Source of the DNA: Meconema thalassinum
Lineage: Eukaryota; Arthropoda; Insecta; Orthoptera; Tettigoniidae
Direction: 5' to 3'
Assembly: GCA_946902985.2 (NCBI GenBank)
Contig: OX336390.1
Coordinates: forward strand, 525,282,861 to 525,346,860
Length of the DNA stretch: 64,000 nucleotides
Below are positions 11,303 through 22,715 of this stretch, in pieces. The number at the start of each line of letters is the position of its first letter. The stretch's first letter is position 1. The translations under genes and the position numbers were made by a program. The notes under the pieces are model-generated. The model had not been told where the DNA came from. It did not search any database and saw only the letters and a program-made list of their open reading frames with translations.

Positions 11303-12470
11303 CTAGCAGCCTGCCCCGGCTTCGCCCGGGAACAATAATTATCAATGCAAGGTGATAGGCTACTTTTAACTGAGGACATATGATTTCCTTGTCTACATTA
11401 GTCGTTTTCCCTCCAACAGTGAACTCGTACTTATAATCTTTCCGAAGCAAGTAATTTAAATTTCCACTGAATTTAGATTGTTGGAAGAAATGAAAACGTA
11501 AAAGCTCTTATAATGGTCGATCTATTACAGATAGAGATATGCTATCGCGATTTTTTTGTTGAACTTTTCAATTCTTACACTCGTGTTATGTATACCCACG
11601 TAGATATATTTAACGGTTTACCCAGCGTAAGCTTAAAACGCGCACGGATGGCAAATCCCAGACGCAATTCAGAAAAGCCGAGAAGAGCTGTTAAACTCCA
11701 AACACATAGGCTACTCTTCTCTCGAGTCTTAACTCGACACGACTGGACAGTTTGATGCTGACCGAATCTAGGGTGATAGACTCCCTCTCTAGCTCATACA
11801 CTTGCTCCGAAGCTAGTAATTTAAATTTCCACTGAATAGAGATTGTTGGAAGAAATGAAAACGTAAAAGCACGTATAGCCTAGTGTGCGATGTATTCAAG
11901 ATAGAGATATGCTTTCGCGGACTATTTTGTAGAACTTTTCATGCTGAACAATTATTACACTCATAGTACTATAGATAATTTTAACAGTTTATCCAGCGTA
12001 AGCTTAAAAGGCGCACGCGTACGAGGTTTTTCTTCGACTGTATTCACTGAAATCGTTACTGATCGGCTTCCTTTCGTCATACGTGAATATATTTCTTAAG
12101 AAACCTTCCTCGAGAAATACTTTACAGAATGGTGAAAACCGCATCATAATCCATCCAGTGGATCTCGAGATTACCCGTTACTTCCAAGAATCAGGGACTT
12201 CATTTTATACTATGTAGAGATAAGTTACTACACAGTTCTTTTCTACTTAAAAACCCATTTACTCACATTACGTGCATATTGTGTGTGGAAAATGTATTTC
12301 AAGCTTTGTCAAATTGGCAGCCTAAAATAAAGGAAGCATCAAGAATTTAAAAAAACACATAACACTGAGTTACAAATATGACGTTTGAATTGTTCTGAAT
12401 ATCCGATCGTATTAATGTAAGATTACGTGTAAAATTTTCATTTTCTTCTTTTCCTTTGTATCTCTTGTCA
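11303..12470 (-). mobile_element. Helitron 3' end and body, minus strand
   Basis: The complement of CTAG (11303-11306), preceded by A, is followed by the hairpin CCCCGG CTTCG CCCGGG. This is a Helitron 3' end read on the minus strand. The body to the right has two diverged copies of a block (GTAATTTAAATTTCCACTG at about 11452 and 11817, offset ~365 bp; GTAAGCTTAAAANGCGCACG at about 11630 and 11998). The 5' terminus is not evident; the right boundary is set where SINE B begins. A word at 12365-12440 (TTCTGAATATCCNATC) recurs at 29530. No coding region. Confidence 0.5.
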
Positions 12471-12479
12471 GTTCCCCTT

Positions 12480-12850
12480 CTGATTTAGCAGTTAGCATTC
12501 TTTGTTGTCGCCCTGTACGTCCGGGCTCGATTTCCGGCTCTGCTAAGGAAATTCAATTCTGGTCTGAAGTCTGGAAATGAGCACACAGCATCGTAAGCAA
12601 AACATGGAAGAGGCGGGTTCAATTCCAACCACAGTCTTCTTGGAAGTAGTTTTATTTGGCTTCCCCCACTTCTATTCCACGCAAATGCTGGGATGGTTCC
12701 TAGCTTAAGGCTACGGCCACCTCCTCCCCAATCCTCACGTGAATTACAAATACACATACAACTACAGACACTACAAAAACATTATCAGACAAATTCTACA
12801 TAAAACCATCTGCACGAAGCTAAATGACCACGATGTTCAAGCTCCTCAAA
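12480..12850 (+). mobile_element. SINE family B copy
   Basis: Head with B box GGGCTCGATTTCCGGCTCTG, then AATTCTGGTCTGAAG, a second GGGTTCAATTCC motif, the central module (GCAAATGCTGGGATGGTTCC) and a 3' module ending CTAAATGACCACGATG. Other copies in the window are at 27011, 28478, 28866, 37037, 39664, 40175, 46761, 49205, 51293 and 55440. Confidence 0.8.
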
Positions 12851-13105
12851 TGAAAAAAAATCTCTTATTTATTTCCTTGTGAGTTTCAGTGCTTACGGAA
12901 GGACCATGCATATCACAGCAGCAATTTTACTAACATAATTGTACTTCTTCCTGTCATGTTCATTTTGTGGCAGAGAACATCCATTTGATATTTCCTCCGT
13001 TTATGTGGTTTATTTTACGAATTCAAAGTTAAGGCAGTAAAATTGTTGTGTGTCGCTGGTTGTTGGTCGATCTTGACCCAAAGCCATAATAAATATAAAT
13101 AAAAA

Positions 13106-14526
13106 ACAAGAAGTTCCGTGACGAACTAAAGAGCCTACTTTTCATGCCAATGGATTATTCTACAGTATATGAACCTATCTAGAATAAAGACGAAATTAAG
13201 TTGGTAATGTAGAAATGTCTAATTAGTTCGAAATATTCCTGGTATAATGTAGCCTAATAGAGCACTACAGTTGGCAGCCCTGGTGACTGAATATATTCTT
13301 AGTTCCATCCCTTAAGGAACAAAATAAAAAATTTGGTTGAAGTCCAATGGACGTTACATGCAGTTTGACATTTGATCTATCAGCACGCGTAAAAGCATGT
13401 TGGCAACAATGTCATGCGTGTGCTGGTTAGAAATAATCGGAAATATTATGATATCTTGTTGTGCCAATTTTGGATGAAATCCATTTGTTAGTATAGAAGT
13501 TACATGTATTTTAAAATTGGACCTATCAGCAAGCATAGAATCATGTTGGCAGCACTGACTTATATTAATTACTTCAACTTATCTACAGTGTCAGGTGCTA
13601 TACGTGTGCAAAGTATAGAGCTGTTGGCTTGCATACTTTCTGATATATTGATATTAGGATAAAAAAATATAGACAACATGTATTACCAGTTGGCAGCTCT
13701 GATTGCTCTTAAGAATACTTATAGTCATATCTGTTGTGTTACACACAGCACATACGAAATTTGGTTGAAATCCAACTGATAGTACAGAAGTTACATGTAT
13801 TTAAAAATTGGTCCTATCAGCAGGCTTAGAATCATGTTGGTAGAACTGAAGTATATAAGTTACTCCAAATTAATCTAAAATGTCAGGTATTATACGTGTG
13901 CATAGTTTAAAGCTGTCGGCTTGCATATTTTCAGATATATTGGTATTTGGATGAAGTAAATAGAGAGAGCAATTATTAACCGTTGGCAGCCCTGGTGGCT
14001 TTTAAGAATACACTCAGTCATATCTGTTTACGTACACATATTACATACAAAATTTGGTTGAAATCCAATTAATAGTGTAGAAGTTATATGAAATTATATA
14101 TTGGACCTATCAGAAGGCTTAAAATTATTTTGGCAACACTGTCATGTATGGCCTCCTGGAAATTAAACTGAAATAGTATTATCTACACGTGTGCCAATTT
14201 TGGAATAGCTCCCATTCATACCTTCCATTATATCCAACATGGAGCTCAAATTTCTAGTGCGTTTTTTCAGCAGTTGGTAGCACTGACATCATTTTCAAAT
14301 ATGGGCTTGAGATATTCCGGTATACATCTTTATGCATACCAAATTTGGATTCGATTGCTGCAGCCGTTTAGGAGTTGATAGGGGGGCGGGGGGGCACACA
14401 CACACAGCCAGACACACAGAAGGTCAGACAGACAGACAAAAGGACAGACAGACAGACACACTTTTCCCGGATCGATCTCATAAGTCTACTTTTTCCTCAT
14501 TTTTGCAAAATGTGAAAAGTAGGCTA
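13106..14526 (+). mobile_element. Helentron-like family E, copy E1
   Basis: It starts ACAAGAAGTTCCGTGACGAA (AGTTC/GAACT hairpin), then AGAGCCTACTTTT. It ends AGTCTACTTTTTCC ... GAAAAGTAGGCTA, the inverted match. The interior repeats AAGTTACATG-type words at about 13353, 13500, 13790 and 14082 (steps 147, 290, 292). A GGGGG run and CA/CAGA microsatellites (14390-14460) precede the 3' end, as in E2 and E3. No coding capacity. The internal repeats differ in sequence from E3 although the ends are shared. Confidence 0.6.
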
Positions 14527-14622
14527 ATAACACACCAGTAGGTCATTTCAAGATGGAATCTTGTGCCAAACATACATAACAATACGTAGCGGATCGATTA
14601 TGCAATCTATATACATGGGTTG

Positions 14623-14780
14623 TTAGGTAGATTTCTTTAGAAAGCTAACTATTGCAATGGGTCCCATGTTTCGACTTCCGGAAAATTTCGACATATCTTC
14701 GCGTTTCACATCCCCCAGACCCCAAAACCACCGTCAGTTCAAAAGTTTATATATAATTTATGTATATATGTATATACGGA

Positions 14781-14830
<50 letters not shown>

Positions 14831-15628
14831 TTTCTTGTGGACACGATAACAGCCGTAATTTTGCACCAATCACTTTGAATTTTTTACATAATATGTATCC
14901 CTATAAAATCTCGGTCGAGTTCGTTAATGGGAAAAATCGGTCAAAGGGGGTAAAAATGGGGGGCTTTTTTTCGAAAAAGTGAAATATCGCTATAACTCTC
15001 TTCACACATGAAATATCGAATCCCTTCAAAGTTCATAATATGTGTCGGATAAGTGCCAAAAATTTATGTCAAATAAGTTTTTTGATAGCACCAACCATTG
15101 ACCAAAGGGGTGGGAAAAAGTGGGTTTTTCGGGAAACATTAATCATATCTCTGTTAATAGGCACAATATCAAAACCGCACAAAATAGACAATATTCCTCC
15201 AATAATTACCTAAAACTTTTGTCTGAAAGAATTTTTGATATGACCCACCATTACGCCACGGGGTGAACAAAATGATTTAAATTATAAGAAAATGCCAAGT
15301 GCCAAGAGAGGTTGCCATGACAACTTTACTTTTAATCGATAAGGGATGACCATCAGCAGTTGCTATGACAACGCCACTGCACGAGATCACATTCAGTTTT
15401 CATATGTCAGTGGGAAGCGACTTCGGTATCGGAACTGGTAGCATGCTGAACTTCTATGCCCAAGGTCGCGGGTTCAAACCCGGCTGAAGTCGTCGGATTT
15501 ACTAAGAGCGCTAAAAAACCTGAGTTTGCTTTCCTTCGGAGGGGAAGTTCCAACGTTCGTTGCGAGTTGCTGATTTAGGTGGCATCTAGTAGCCAAGTTC
15601 ACAGCTAGGTGTCGTTGACGGCAGTATT
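14623..15628 (+). mobile_element. Composite family D, copy D1 (3'-interrupted)
   Basis: Starts TTAGGTAGATTTC. It shares the whole ~795-bp 5' block with three other copies: CAATGGGTNCCATGTTTCGA, a TA microsatellite at 14782-14828, and CCCACTTTTTCCCACCCC complements. It then enters SINE C at 15418 (box A TAACTGGTAGCATGCTG region, box B GGGTTCAAACCCGG). The SINE stops at about 15628, where copy D2 begins. Confidence 0.75.
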
Positions 15629-17841
15629 TTAGGTAGATTTCGTTAGAAAGCTAACTATTGCAATGGGTACCATGTTTCGATTTCCGGAAAATTTCGACAT
15701 ATCTTCGCGTTTCACATCCCCCAGACCCCAAAACCACCGTCAGTTCAAAAGTTTATATATAATTTATGTAATATATGTATATATATGTATATCAGTTTCT
15801 TGTGGACACGATAACTGCCGTAATTTTGCACCAATCACTTGGAATTTTTTACCGAATATGTATACCCATAAAATCTCGGACGAGTTCGTTACTGGGCTAT
15901 ATCGGTCGAAGGGGATGAAAATGGGGGACTTTTTTTTTTCGAAAAAAAATGAAATATTGCTATAACTCTCTTAATATGTGAAATATCGAATCCGTTCAAA
16001 GTTCATACTATGTGTCGGATAAAGCTCAGAAATTTATGTTTGAAACGTTTTTTTGATAGCACCAACCATTGACCAAAGGGGTGGGAAAAAGTGTTTTTTT
16101 CGGGAAACATTAATCATATCTCTGTTAATAGGCACAATATCAAAACCGTACAAAATGGACAATATTCCCCTAATAATTACCTAAAACGTTTGTCTGAAAG
16201 AATTTTTAATATGAGCCACCATTGCGCCAAGGGATGAGAAAAATGATTTCGGAATTATAAGAAAATGCCAAGAGCTATCAGTGGTTGACATGGCAACACT
16301 ACTAAATTGATGAGGGATGAGCCATCAGACGTTGCCATGACAACGCACTTGCGCGTGATCAGATTCAGATTTCCATCTGACTAAGTGTGAAGCGGCTTCG
16401 GTGACGTAACTGGTAGCATGCTGAACTTCTATGCCCAAGGTCGCGGGTTCAAAGCCGGCCAAAGTCGTCGAATTTTCTAAGAGCGTTAAAAATCCCTCAG
16501 TAAGCTTTCCTTTGGAGGGGAAGTTCCAACGTTCGTTGCGAGTTGCTGATTGAGGTGGCATCTAGTAGCCAAGTTCACAGCTGGGTGGCGTTGACGTTAG
16601 TATCTGGTAGCAACATTAGGAACTACTGCTTGAAATTTAGCGTCTGCATTCCTTACCTGAATTACAGACTAATACCGCCATCACAATTCACACCGTTTAT
16701 CAGACAGATTCTACACTCACCCAAAGTACACGGGGTTATATGACCGCGTTGTCGCAGCCCCTAAACTGAGGAACCAACCAACATCTCTGCGGGAGATATA
16801 ATTTTGCGTGAAGAAGTAACAGACCGTTACATAGTAACACATCAGTGTCGAAACCTTGCATAAGGACAGTGTGACCACAAGTATAACAAGTAGTTCCGTG
16901 AAGAACTGTACAGCCTATTTTCATATATCCTGCTCATGTTAATTGCCTCTATCAACATACAAAATTTCAGTTCAATTGCTGTATCAGATTCGTAGATATT
17001 GAGAACCGTCTAAATATTTCAGATGGTCGCCAGGTTGGATTTTTATTTTTGTACTATTATATTAAGATTATTGTGTAAGTGTGGTATTCAAACTTCAATC
17101 GCATGCTTAGAACACAAGAAGTAAAAACGAGATTTTAAAATTACGCACAGCAGCCATCTTGTGATTATGCAAACAATTGAAATAAATTAGATGCCAGTGG
17201 ATCAACATTTGTGTAAGCATTTAAAACGTGCAACGTTTCACGGCACTCGGATAGTAAATTCGCGAGAAACGTCCATTTAAATATTTATACTTCGCGTCGC
17301 CGCCATGTTGGATTCGTGCTCACCAGGTTACTGAAAGTCCTATAGATGAACATATGTTCATAGTCTCTATGAACATAAAAATTTCAGTTTGGTTGCTGTA
17401 AAAGATTCATATATATTGAGAACCGTCTAAATATTATTGCCTAGGTTCATTATTCAAACTTTCACTTCGATCGCATGATTACGACACAAGAAATAAAAAC
17501 TTAATTTTAAAATTTCGCACAGCCGCCATTTTGAGGTTATGTAAACAATTGAATTAAATTAGATGGCAGTACATTACAATCTGCAAAATCATTTACTGTA
17601 CCACATTTCACTGCGCTCAGAGAGTTAACTCACGAGAAAAGTCTATTAAAATATTTCAAATTCGCTTGGTCGCCATGTTCGTTTTGTACTTTACAGGTTT
17701 ATGAATTATACATAGGTAAACTTGTATCAGTACCCTTTATCACCGTACAAAATTGCAGGGTGATATATGTAATAGTTTCGGGGATATAGAATGTCAGTGA
17801 AATATTTCGCACAGCCGCCATTTTGAGGTTATGTAAACAAT

Positions 17842-19407
17842 AGGGATGTAGCGGGAGAAAGTTCGCGCCAGATAGCGCTCGTGTAGTACTGGGTAAGCGC
17901 AAGGCGATCGTCTTATGTTTCTCCCAGTCAGCTGCGACGAAAGTGTAAATTGTGACCGAGTTTTCTAAGCTAAAGTAAATTATATCTTCTCTAATTTTAC
18001 TCCAAGACTATATTAATTAATTCTATAGGTATATCTCCTAATATATGATAAACGATTTTCAGCGTTTAAGCGTTCAACAGCTGCAAAATGAGCTACGGAC
18101 TAGAGGCATTAAAACCAACGGGAGGAAGGAAGAATTAATAGCCTACAGCGGTAATAACAAAATTCTAACACGCTTTATTATTCAAATAATGAATATGAGA
18201 CAGCATGCTTTCTCCTAAAGTTTACAATTACTAGAGTATTGTAGGCCTATATTGATAAATATATCTCCAAAAGACTTAAATCATAAATTGAGATTTAAAT
18301 ATTCACTTGCTCCCCCTGCTTACAGACTTCGATTCATGTATTTTTTTTAGGTTGATAGCTTACATGAAACTGTCGTGTTTTAAGGTAAACATAATCAAAG
18401 AAAGTTGATACCGGTAATTAAATGTGTACCTCGAAAATGCATCGCAACGTTTGGTTCTTATGTAATTTTGTCAATTTCGCAATAAGAATCGTTCCCTTAC
18501 CCCTGGGAAAGGACTTGAGGGTACCATTTTTTAAAAGTTTGAGAATCCCTGCTTTAGGGCCACGAGCTGTTTCCATTCATCTGACTATGTCTCAAGAATG
18601 TAGAAGTCAGTCGCTACCACATTCTCCGTCAGGCAGTTGACGATTAATTCTGATTTCAAGAAACCAACCATAATACGTTTGTGACTGTTAATGTTGCGAC
18701 ATTTATTCTTTAAGTATTTGACCGAGTAGCCTATTGATGTCTTTGAAAATGGGAGTCAGAAATGTTACTTGCATTTCTTCGTGTATATTGACGATTTCTT
18801 CCCGTACTTCAATGGAGATGATTTCTGCAGATTCCGATATTGAGGGTTATCGTGATAATCCGGAAATTTTCTTGTGTATGGCCTCTTCCTAAATAATTAC
18901 TTTTGTTGTGTTCGTGGTCCACGGAAAAAGCGGTAGAACAGCGCCCGGTTTTTATCTTGCTCTCTCACCTTCAAATAGGCCTACAAACGCATAAATTCAG
19001 TGGATGTTATCGAAATGTCTAATCAGTTTATAGGTACAAAATGGGAATTATTTTCCATTGTAAGTCACACTTATCCAACACAGTTTTCGTGAAGTCATCG
19101 GGTTGTAATGGAAACACACTTTAATATATTCGGTCAGATTTTTCTCACCGAAATGTTTCCTAAAACATGTGACCTTTTCTTCCTCATTTCTTTATTTTGT
19201 GGAAATTGGTGAAACGAAAACGGACTTCCCTGATTTTTACAAAGTGGAACACTGCAATAGCTCGGCATAGTTACGAAAATAACAATTTAAACAACTTAAA
19301 TTCGTGGATATTAGCGGCATGAGAACATAGGAGACAAATGAAGAGCGCCTTGCGCTTACCCAGTACAACAGCAGTGCGCTCTATCGGTGCTAGTTCTATA
19401 CATCCCT
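17842..19407 (+). mobile_element. Element F: TIR transposon with AT target duplication
   Basis: Terminal inverted repeats start AGGGATGTA, diverge slightly, then share GTACTGGGTAAGCGCAAGGC about 55 bp in; arms are about 90 bp. Sibling repeats in E2 give the empty site ACAATTGAA. Here the halves are ACAAT and ATTGAA, so AT is duplicated. A short SAP-like exon lies at 18045. A possible hAT-type end (GAGAATCCCTG) near 18550 may be a further nested relic. As I recall, AT duplications are typical of the ISL2EU group related to PIF/Harbinger. Confidence 0.55.
18045..18218 (+). CDS. SAP-motif exon fragment inside element F
   Basis: The ATG at 18045 opens a 57-codon frame ending at 18218. Residues 1-33 read MINDFQRLSVQQLQNELRTR, then GIKTNGRKEELIA. 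This fits a SAP motif, a short helix-turn-helix DNA-binding module: L..L.V..L...L...G....G.K..L. After LIAYSG the nucleotides are GTAATA, a plausible splice donor, and the following residues look non-coding. It is therefore best read as a first coding exon whose downstream exons are deleted or absent. SAP modules head some YqaJ/SWIM-type proteins carried by DNA transposons. That link is inference; the SAP call itself rests on the pattern of hydrophobic and glycine positions. Confidence 0.45.
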   Translation: MINDFQRLSVQQLQNELRTRGIKTNGRKEELIAYSGNNKILTRFIIQIMNMRQHAFS

Positions 19408-19798
19408 ATTGAACTAAATTAGACTCCAGTGCATTGCAATGTGTATAAATATTTGCTGTACCAAGTTTCATTACGTTTGGATAGTTAAATCGCGAGAAAA
19501 GTCTATTTAAAAGTCTCCACTTCGCTTGGCCGCCATGTTGGTTATGTAGTAACCAGGTTTTTGAAAGTTTCATAAGTGAACTTCTAGTAGTACCCTTTAT
19601 CACCGTACACAATTTCAGGGCGATATCCGTTATAGTTTCGGAGATACTGAATGCTAGTGAAATATTTCGCACAGCCGCCATGTTGGATTGGTGAGACGTA
19701 ACAAAATTCGATGGGCACGGTCGACGTCGCCGGAAATAGTGCTATGAACTTACCGAGTTTCACTGAAATCGCTCCAGCCGTTTAGATTTTATTAGGGG

Positions 19799-19832
<34 letters not shown>

Positions 19833-20124
19833 CAAAAGGTGATCTCATAAGCCTATTTTTTCAAAATTGAAAATAGGCTAAAAATGGACTCCAAATGACA
19901 AGAAGGTTACCGTCCCCGTAAGACAATAAAATGTTTAAAATATGTCTAAAATGAAGAAAAACAAAGTTAATTAATCTCCAATTATAAAATACTTTCACAC
20001 GATAAATGAGGTCTGATCCTTCTACGAAAACCTGCATATTCTGCCTATTTTCGCCTATCTCCAAGTTTGTCCGGTGAAATCTACCTCCGCCTTCCGGCGT
20101 GCCGAGAGGACTTTTTTTGTTTTG

Positions 20125-21415
20125 TTTTGGCACCTCAGTTATAACTGGATTAATAACTCACTTAGATGGTTCCAAGTTTCACAGGCCCTCGATGTAGTCC
20201 CAACCGTTGCGTACAACGTGTTCCCAGCGATGCGGAAGTCGTTGGATCCCGTTGGTACTGCCCAATCTATTGATGGTACGAAGAGAGCACTCGGCAGCCA
20301 GCTTAACGTCTTCAGTGGTATGGAAGCACTCCCCGCGCATTGACATCTTCATCTTCGGGATGAGATCATAGTCGCAGGGACTGATGTCGGGAGAATTTGG
20401 GGGATGATAGAGGACCTCCCAGCCCCAGCGATCCAACAATGCCGACACAACGCTGCTGTGTGTGCCCTAGCATTGTCATGCAGAACGATGGGCGGTGTAA
20501 CCATGTGGTGGCGCCATTTCCTTCTCAGAGCTCCTCGGAGATGGTCTTGCAGAAACTAACAATAGTACGCCGCATTAACGGTTTGCCCTCGGGGAACAGT
20601 ATGGTGAATGATCACACCATCCCAATCATAGGCAAGAATCAACATTACCTTCACATTGGTGGGGGTTGGTCGAACTTTTTGTTTCCGTGGTGATCCGTGG
20701 TGCCGCCACTCGTTCGATTGGCGTTTTAACTGTGGCTCATAAGATCTGGCCCACGCCTCGTCAATGGTTATGATACGCCGTAAGAAGGCCTCTCCTTCGC
20801 GCTCATAACCCTGCAAGTGCATACGATAAGCGTCATATCGCAGCCATTTGTGCATGTCGGTTAAGTCATGCGGAACCCATTTGGACGCAATCTTCCTCAT
20901 TTTCAGTAAGTCCTTCAGAATGTGGAGGACCGTTGAATGCGCCAGTCTGGTATCTTGCTCTAATTGACGAATCGTTACGTTCCGATCCACTTCTACTAAC
21001 GCGGACACCATCTGTACATTGTCATCACTTACTGGTGGGTGACCAGATCGAGGCATGTGCTCCACAAGTTCACGCCCATCTCGAAAGGCTGCAACCCATC
21101 TTGCTACCGTTCTGAACGGTAACGCAGCTGCACCGCTCGCTTTCTGCAATCCTCGGTGACACTGTTTAGCACTGCGACCCCTAGCACACTGAATTTTTAT
21201 CCACGTTCTCTGCTCCTGCTTGGAAAACATTGCGACTGTCTTTCGCGAGCGCTGGTCTCACACTACTCATCTAACAGGCGCGACTGCGCACGATCGGTGG
21301 CGGGGACGGGCGGGGTCATGTGCTCTGAGGGAGGGGATGCAGGGCAGCAACCGTCGGTAAAAGTGGCAGCGCCCAACATTGTTGCAACTTGGCACTGAAG
21401 CATTGGTGCCAAAAC
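20125..21415 (-). mobile_element. mariner-family DNA transposon
   Basis: The ends share TTTTGGCACC at the left and its complement at the right (GGTGCCAAAAC ending at 21415), followed by TA. It lies within about 7 bp of the right end of D2. The length of ~1.29 kb is normal for a full mariner. It encloses one transposase frame on the minus strand. Confidence 0.75.
20179..21230 (-). pseudogene. mariner transposase, broken by a stop and a frameshift
   Basis: Would have been a ~345-residue DDD transposase. The N-terminal part (start 21230) begins MFSKQEQRTWIKIQ and has the two helix-turn-helix segments (QCHRGLQKASGAAALPFRTV; NVTIRQLEQDTRLAHSTVLH), then WVPHDLTDMHK and the first catalytic region ITIDEAW. 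An in-frame TAG follows NAAYYC at 20556-20558. The same frame continues to VLHDNARAHT, the second catalytic Asp. A 1-nt shift before 20448 then gives the last block, LLDRWGWEVLYHPPNSPDIS, PCDYDLI and a stop at 20179. Spacing between the second and third Asp is about 34 residues, which fits the mariner D34D class. Only two lesions suggest a fairly recent copy. Confidence 0.88.
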
Positions 21416-21984
21416 TAATAAACCAACCCATGTATGTATCACTGTTCTTCTATAGTCTTTGAAGTACAAGATTATTGCGTTCTTATCTGGTTAACGACCG
21501 AGATGAGGCAACACATTCAAAGAATATGTGTATCCAGTGCTTCACGCACGGTTTGCTATTACTAAATGTCGAAATGCACGTTGTTTGTCCACGCAAATAT
21601 CTAGGGTCATTTCTCAAGTACAAACAAACACTGAAGCATAGTGGCCTTGGCCTATCAAGCGACCTCTCAGATTGGACAGCTACTCAATTGTCCTCGAGAG
21701 ACTGAGTGCACCCCCATTCCAGCTGTCCTCTTTAGCTCTGGAATTGGACCCGTGATCTGCTACAAGAGAGGTAACCATGCCAGCTAACGCTACATTTCTC
21801 AAGAACTCTAGAACAGATTAGGGCCTTCGTAAAACCTGTTTTGATAAAGAATTTGAGTCTCTAGCTAAAACTTTCTATTGACAGCTAGGTTGAGACAATA
21901 AAAGACCTTGTCTTTTTTCAACATACTGAAATTCTTCTCCAAACGTCCAGAAAAATATTAGACAAATGAAAATATTGCAGCAAT
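21416..21984. other. No gene; SINE I fragment
   Basis: Unique-looking DNA to about 21620. A truncated minus-strand SINE I relative then runs over about 21625-21790 (GCTACTCAATTGTCCTCGAG; box B complement near GAATTGGACCCGTGATC). Nothing recognised after that. Confidence 0.45.
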
Positions 21985-22149
21985 AGGAAGAAAGATTGTA
22001 CTGTATTTTACGTGACTGTTAATCTCACGATCGTAAGTCTTCTTTGCGTGAAATCTGAAACTCGGATATCCCACATGCATTAACCTGGAATTGAACCCGA
22101 CCCACCTTGGAAAGTGGCAAGCAACTTGACCGGTGTACTATCACTCCCC
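21985..22149 (-). mobile_element. SINE family A copy, degraded
   Basis: On the minus strand it retains a family A head near 22149 and a B-box relic at 22085-22105 (GAATTGAACCCGAC). ATGCATGTGGGATATC and TACGTGACTGTTAATC words follow, then a short GGAAGAAAG tail at the left. Confidence 0.65.
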
Positions 22150-22240
22150 ATCACTGAAAATATTCGTCTGTTTAGTGAATTAACAATGAACTTTGGGAGA
22201 TACGAGCAGTGACAAAATATTCCATTATTGTAATTACGAG

Positions 22241-22390
22241 AGAAAGAAGGAAGAATGGAAGAATGGAAGAAAGTAAGTGAGGAAAAGGAACGAAGAAAGG
22301 AAAGAAGGAAGGAAGAAAGGTAAAGGAAGGTAGAAAGGAATAAATGAAGGAAGTAAGGAATGAAGATAAGAAGAAAGGAAGGAAAACAAA
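22241..22390 (+). repeat. GGAA/GAAAG purine tract
   Basis: Imperfect GGAAGAAA-type microsatellite. Long open frames on either strand here are artefacts of low complexity. Confidence 0.8.
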
Positions 22391-22715
22391 ACGGAATCAA
22401 CAATGCATATATGTGGATAGGCCTGTTCCCTAGTTATTAATGTTACCTTTTAGTTTATTGTGTAATAATTTCAAAACCTGTTTTTTATATTTGACATTAG
22501 ATCAAATTTAGATTTAGTTTTTATATTATCTTTACATTAAGCTTTTTACTACTATGCATTTTGATCTGTGTTAACTTCCTAGTATTAAGAATTACTTTAA
22601 GATATTAATACTGAATGTAGACATATCAGGAAATGTATCTTACTGTGTAGGTGCACTGTTATTGGGGCGCACACAGTGCCCTGTTGTGTACCATCAACAA
22701 ATAAATAAAGAAATT
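22391..22715 (+). other. No gene; possible LINE 3' UTR
   Basis: AT-rich, with no ORF. It ends GTGTACCATCAACAAATAAA followed by an A-rich tail, which resembles a non-LTR element 3' end. No coding part is attached. Confidence 0.3.

Larger units (their letters stand above)
16886..19880 (+). mobile_element. Helentron-like family E, copy E2, inserted in D2
   Basis: Starts ACAAGTAGTTCCGTGAAGAA, then CAGCCTATTTTC. Ends AGCCTATTTTTTC ... GAAAATAGGCTA, after a GGGGGGG run and a CA microsatellite (19803-19830). Empty sites exist in copies D3 and D4 (AAGTATAnAAATGG near 61588 and 63308), so both boundaries are proven to within a few bases. The join is at AA, consistent with the TT-target insertion described for Helentrons. 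Its diverged internal repeats contain GCCGCCATNTTG and AGCCGCCATTTTGAGG. Element F (17842-19407) inserted into it. Confidence 0.7.
15629..20118 (+). mobile_element. Composite family D, copy D2 (split by element E2)
   Basis: It starts TTAGGTAGATTTCG. Order: 5' block, short TA run, SINE C (16393-16782), then ATCTCTGCGGGAGATA and GCATAAGGACAGTGTGACC, up to AAGTATA at 16885. Family E element E2 then interrupts it (16886-19880). The D sequence resumes at AAAATGGACTCCAAATGAC and ends with TGAAATCTACCT (20075-20086), the inverse of the 5' motif AGGTAGATTTCA. A CGCC-TTCC-GGCG hairpin and a T-run follow. Subterminal inverted repeats plus a 3' hairpin are Helentron traits. A mariner element abuts the right end. 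Confidence 0.7.

Noticed and set aside
15418..15500. Functional tRNA gene in the SINE C head
   Set aside because: Boxes A and B are present, but the acceptor stem does not close and the same head recurs on all SINE C copies.
20155..20175. Mariner copy as an active transposon
   Set aside because: An in-frame TAG and a frameshift separate the catalytic residues; dead as it stands.
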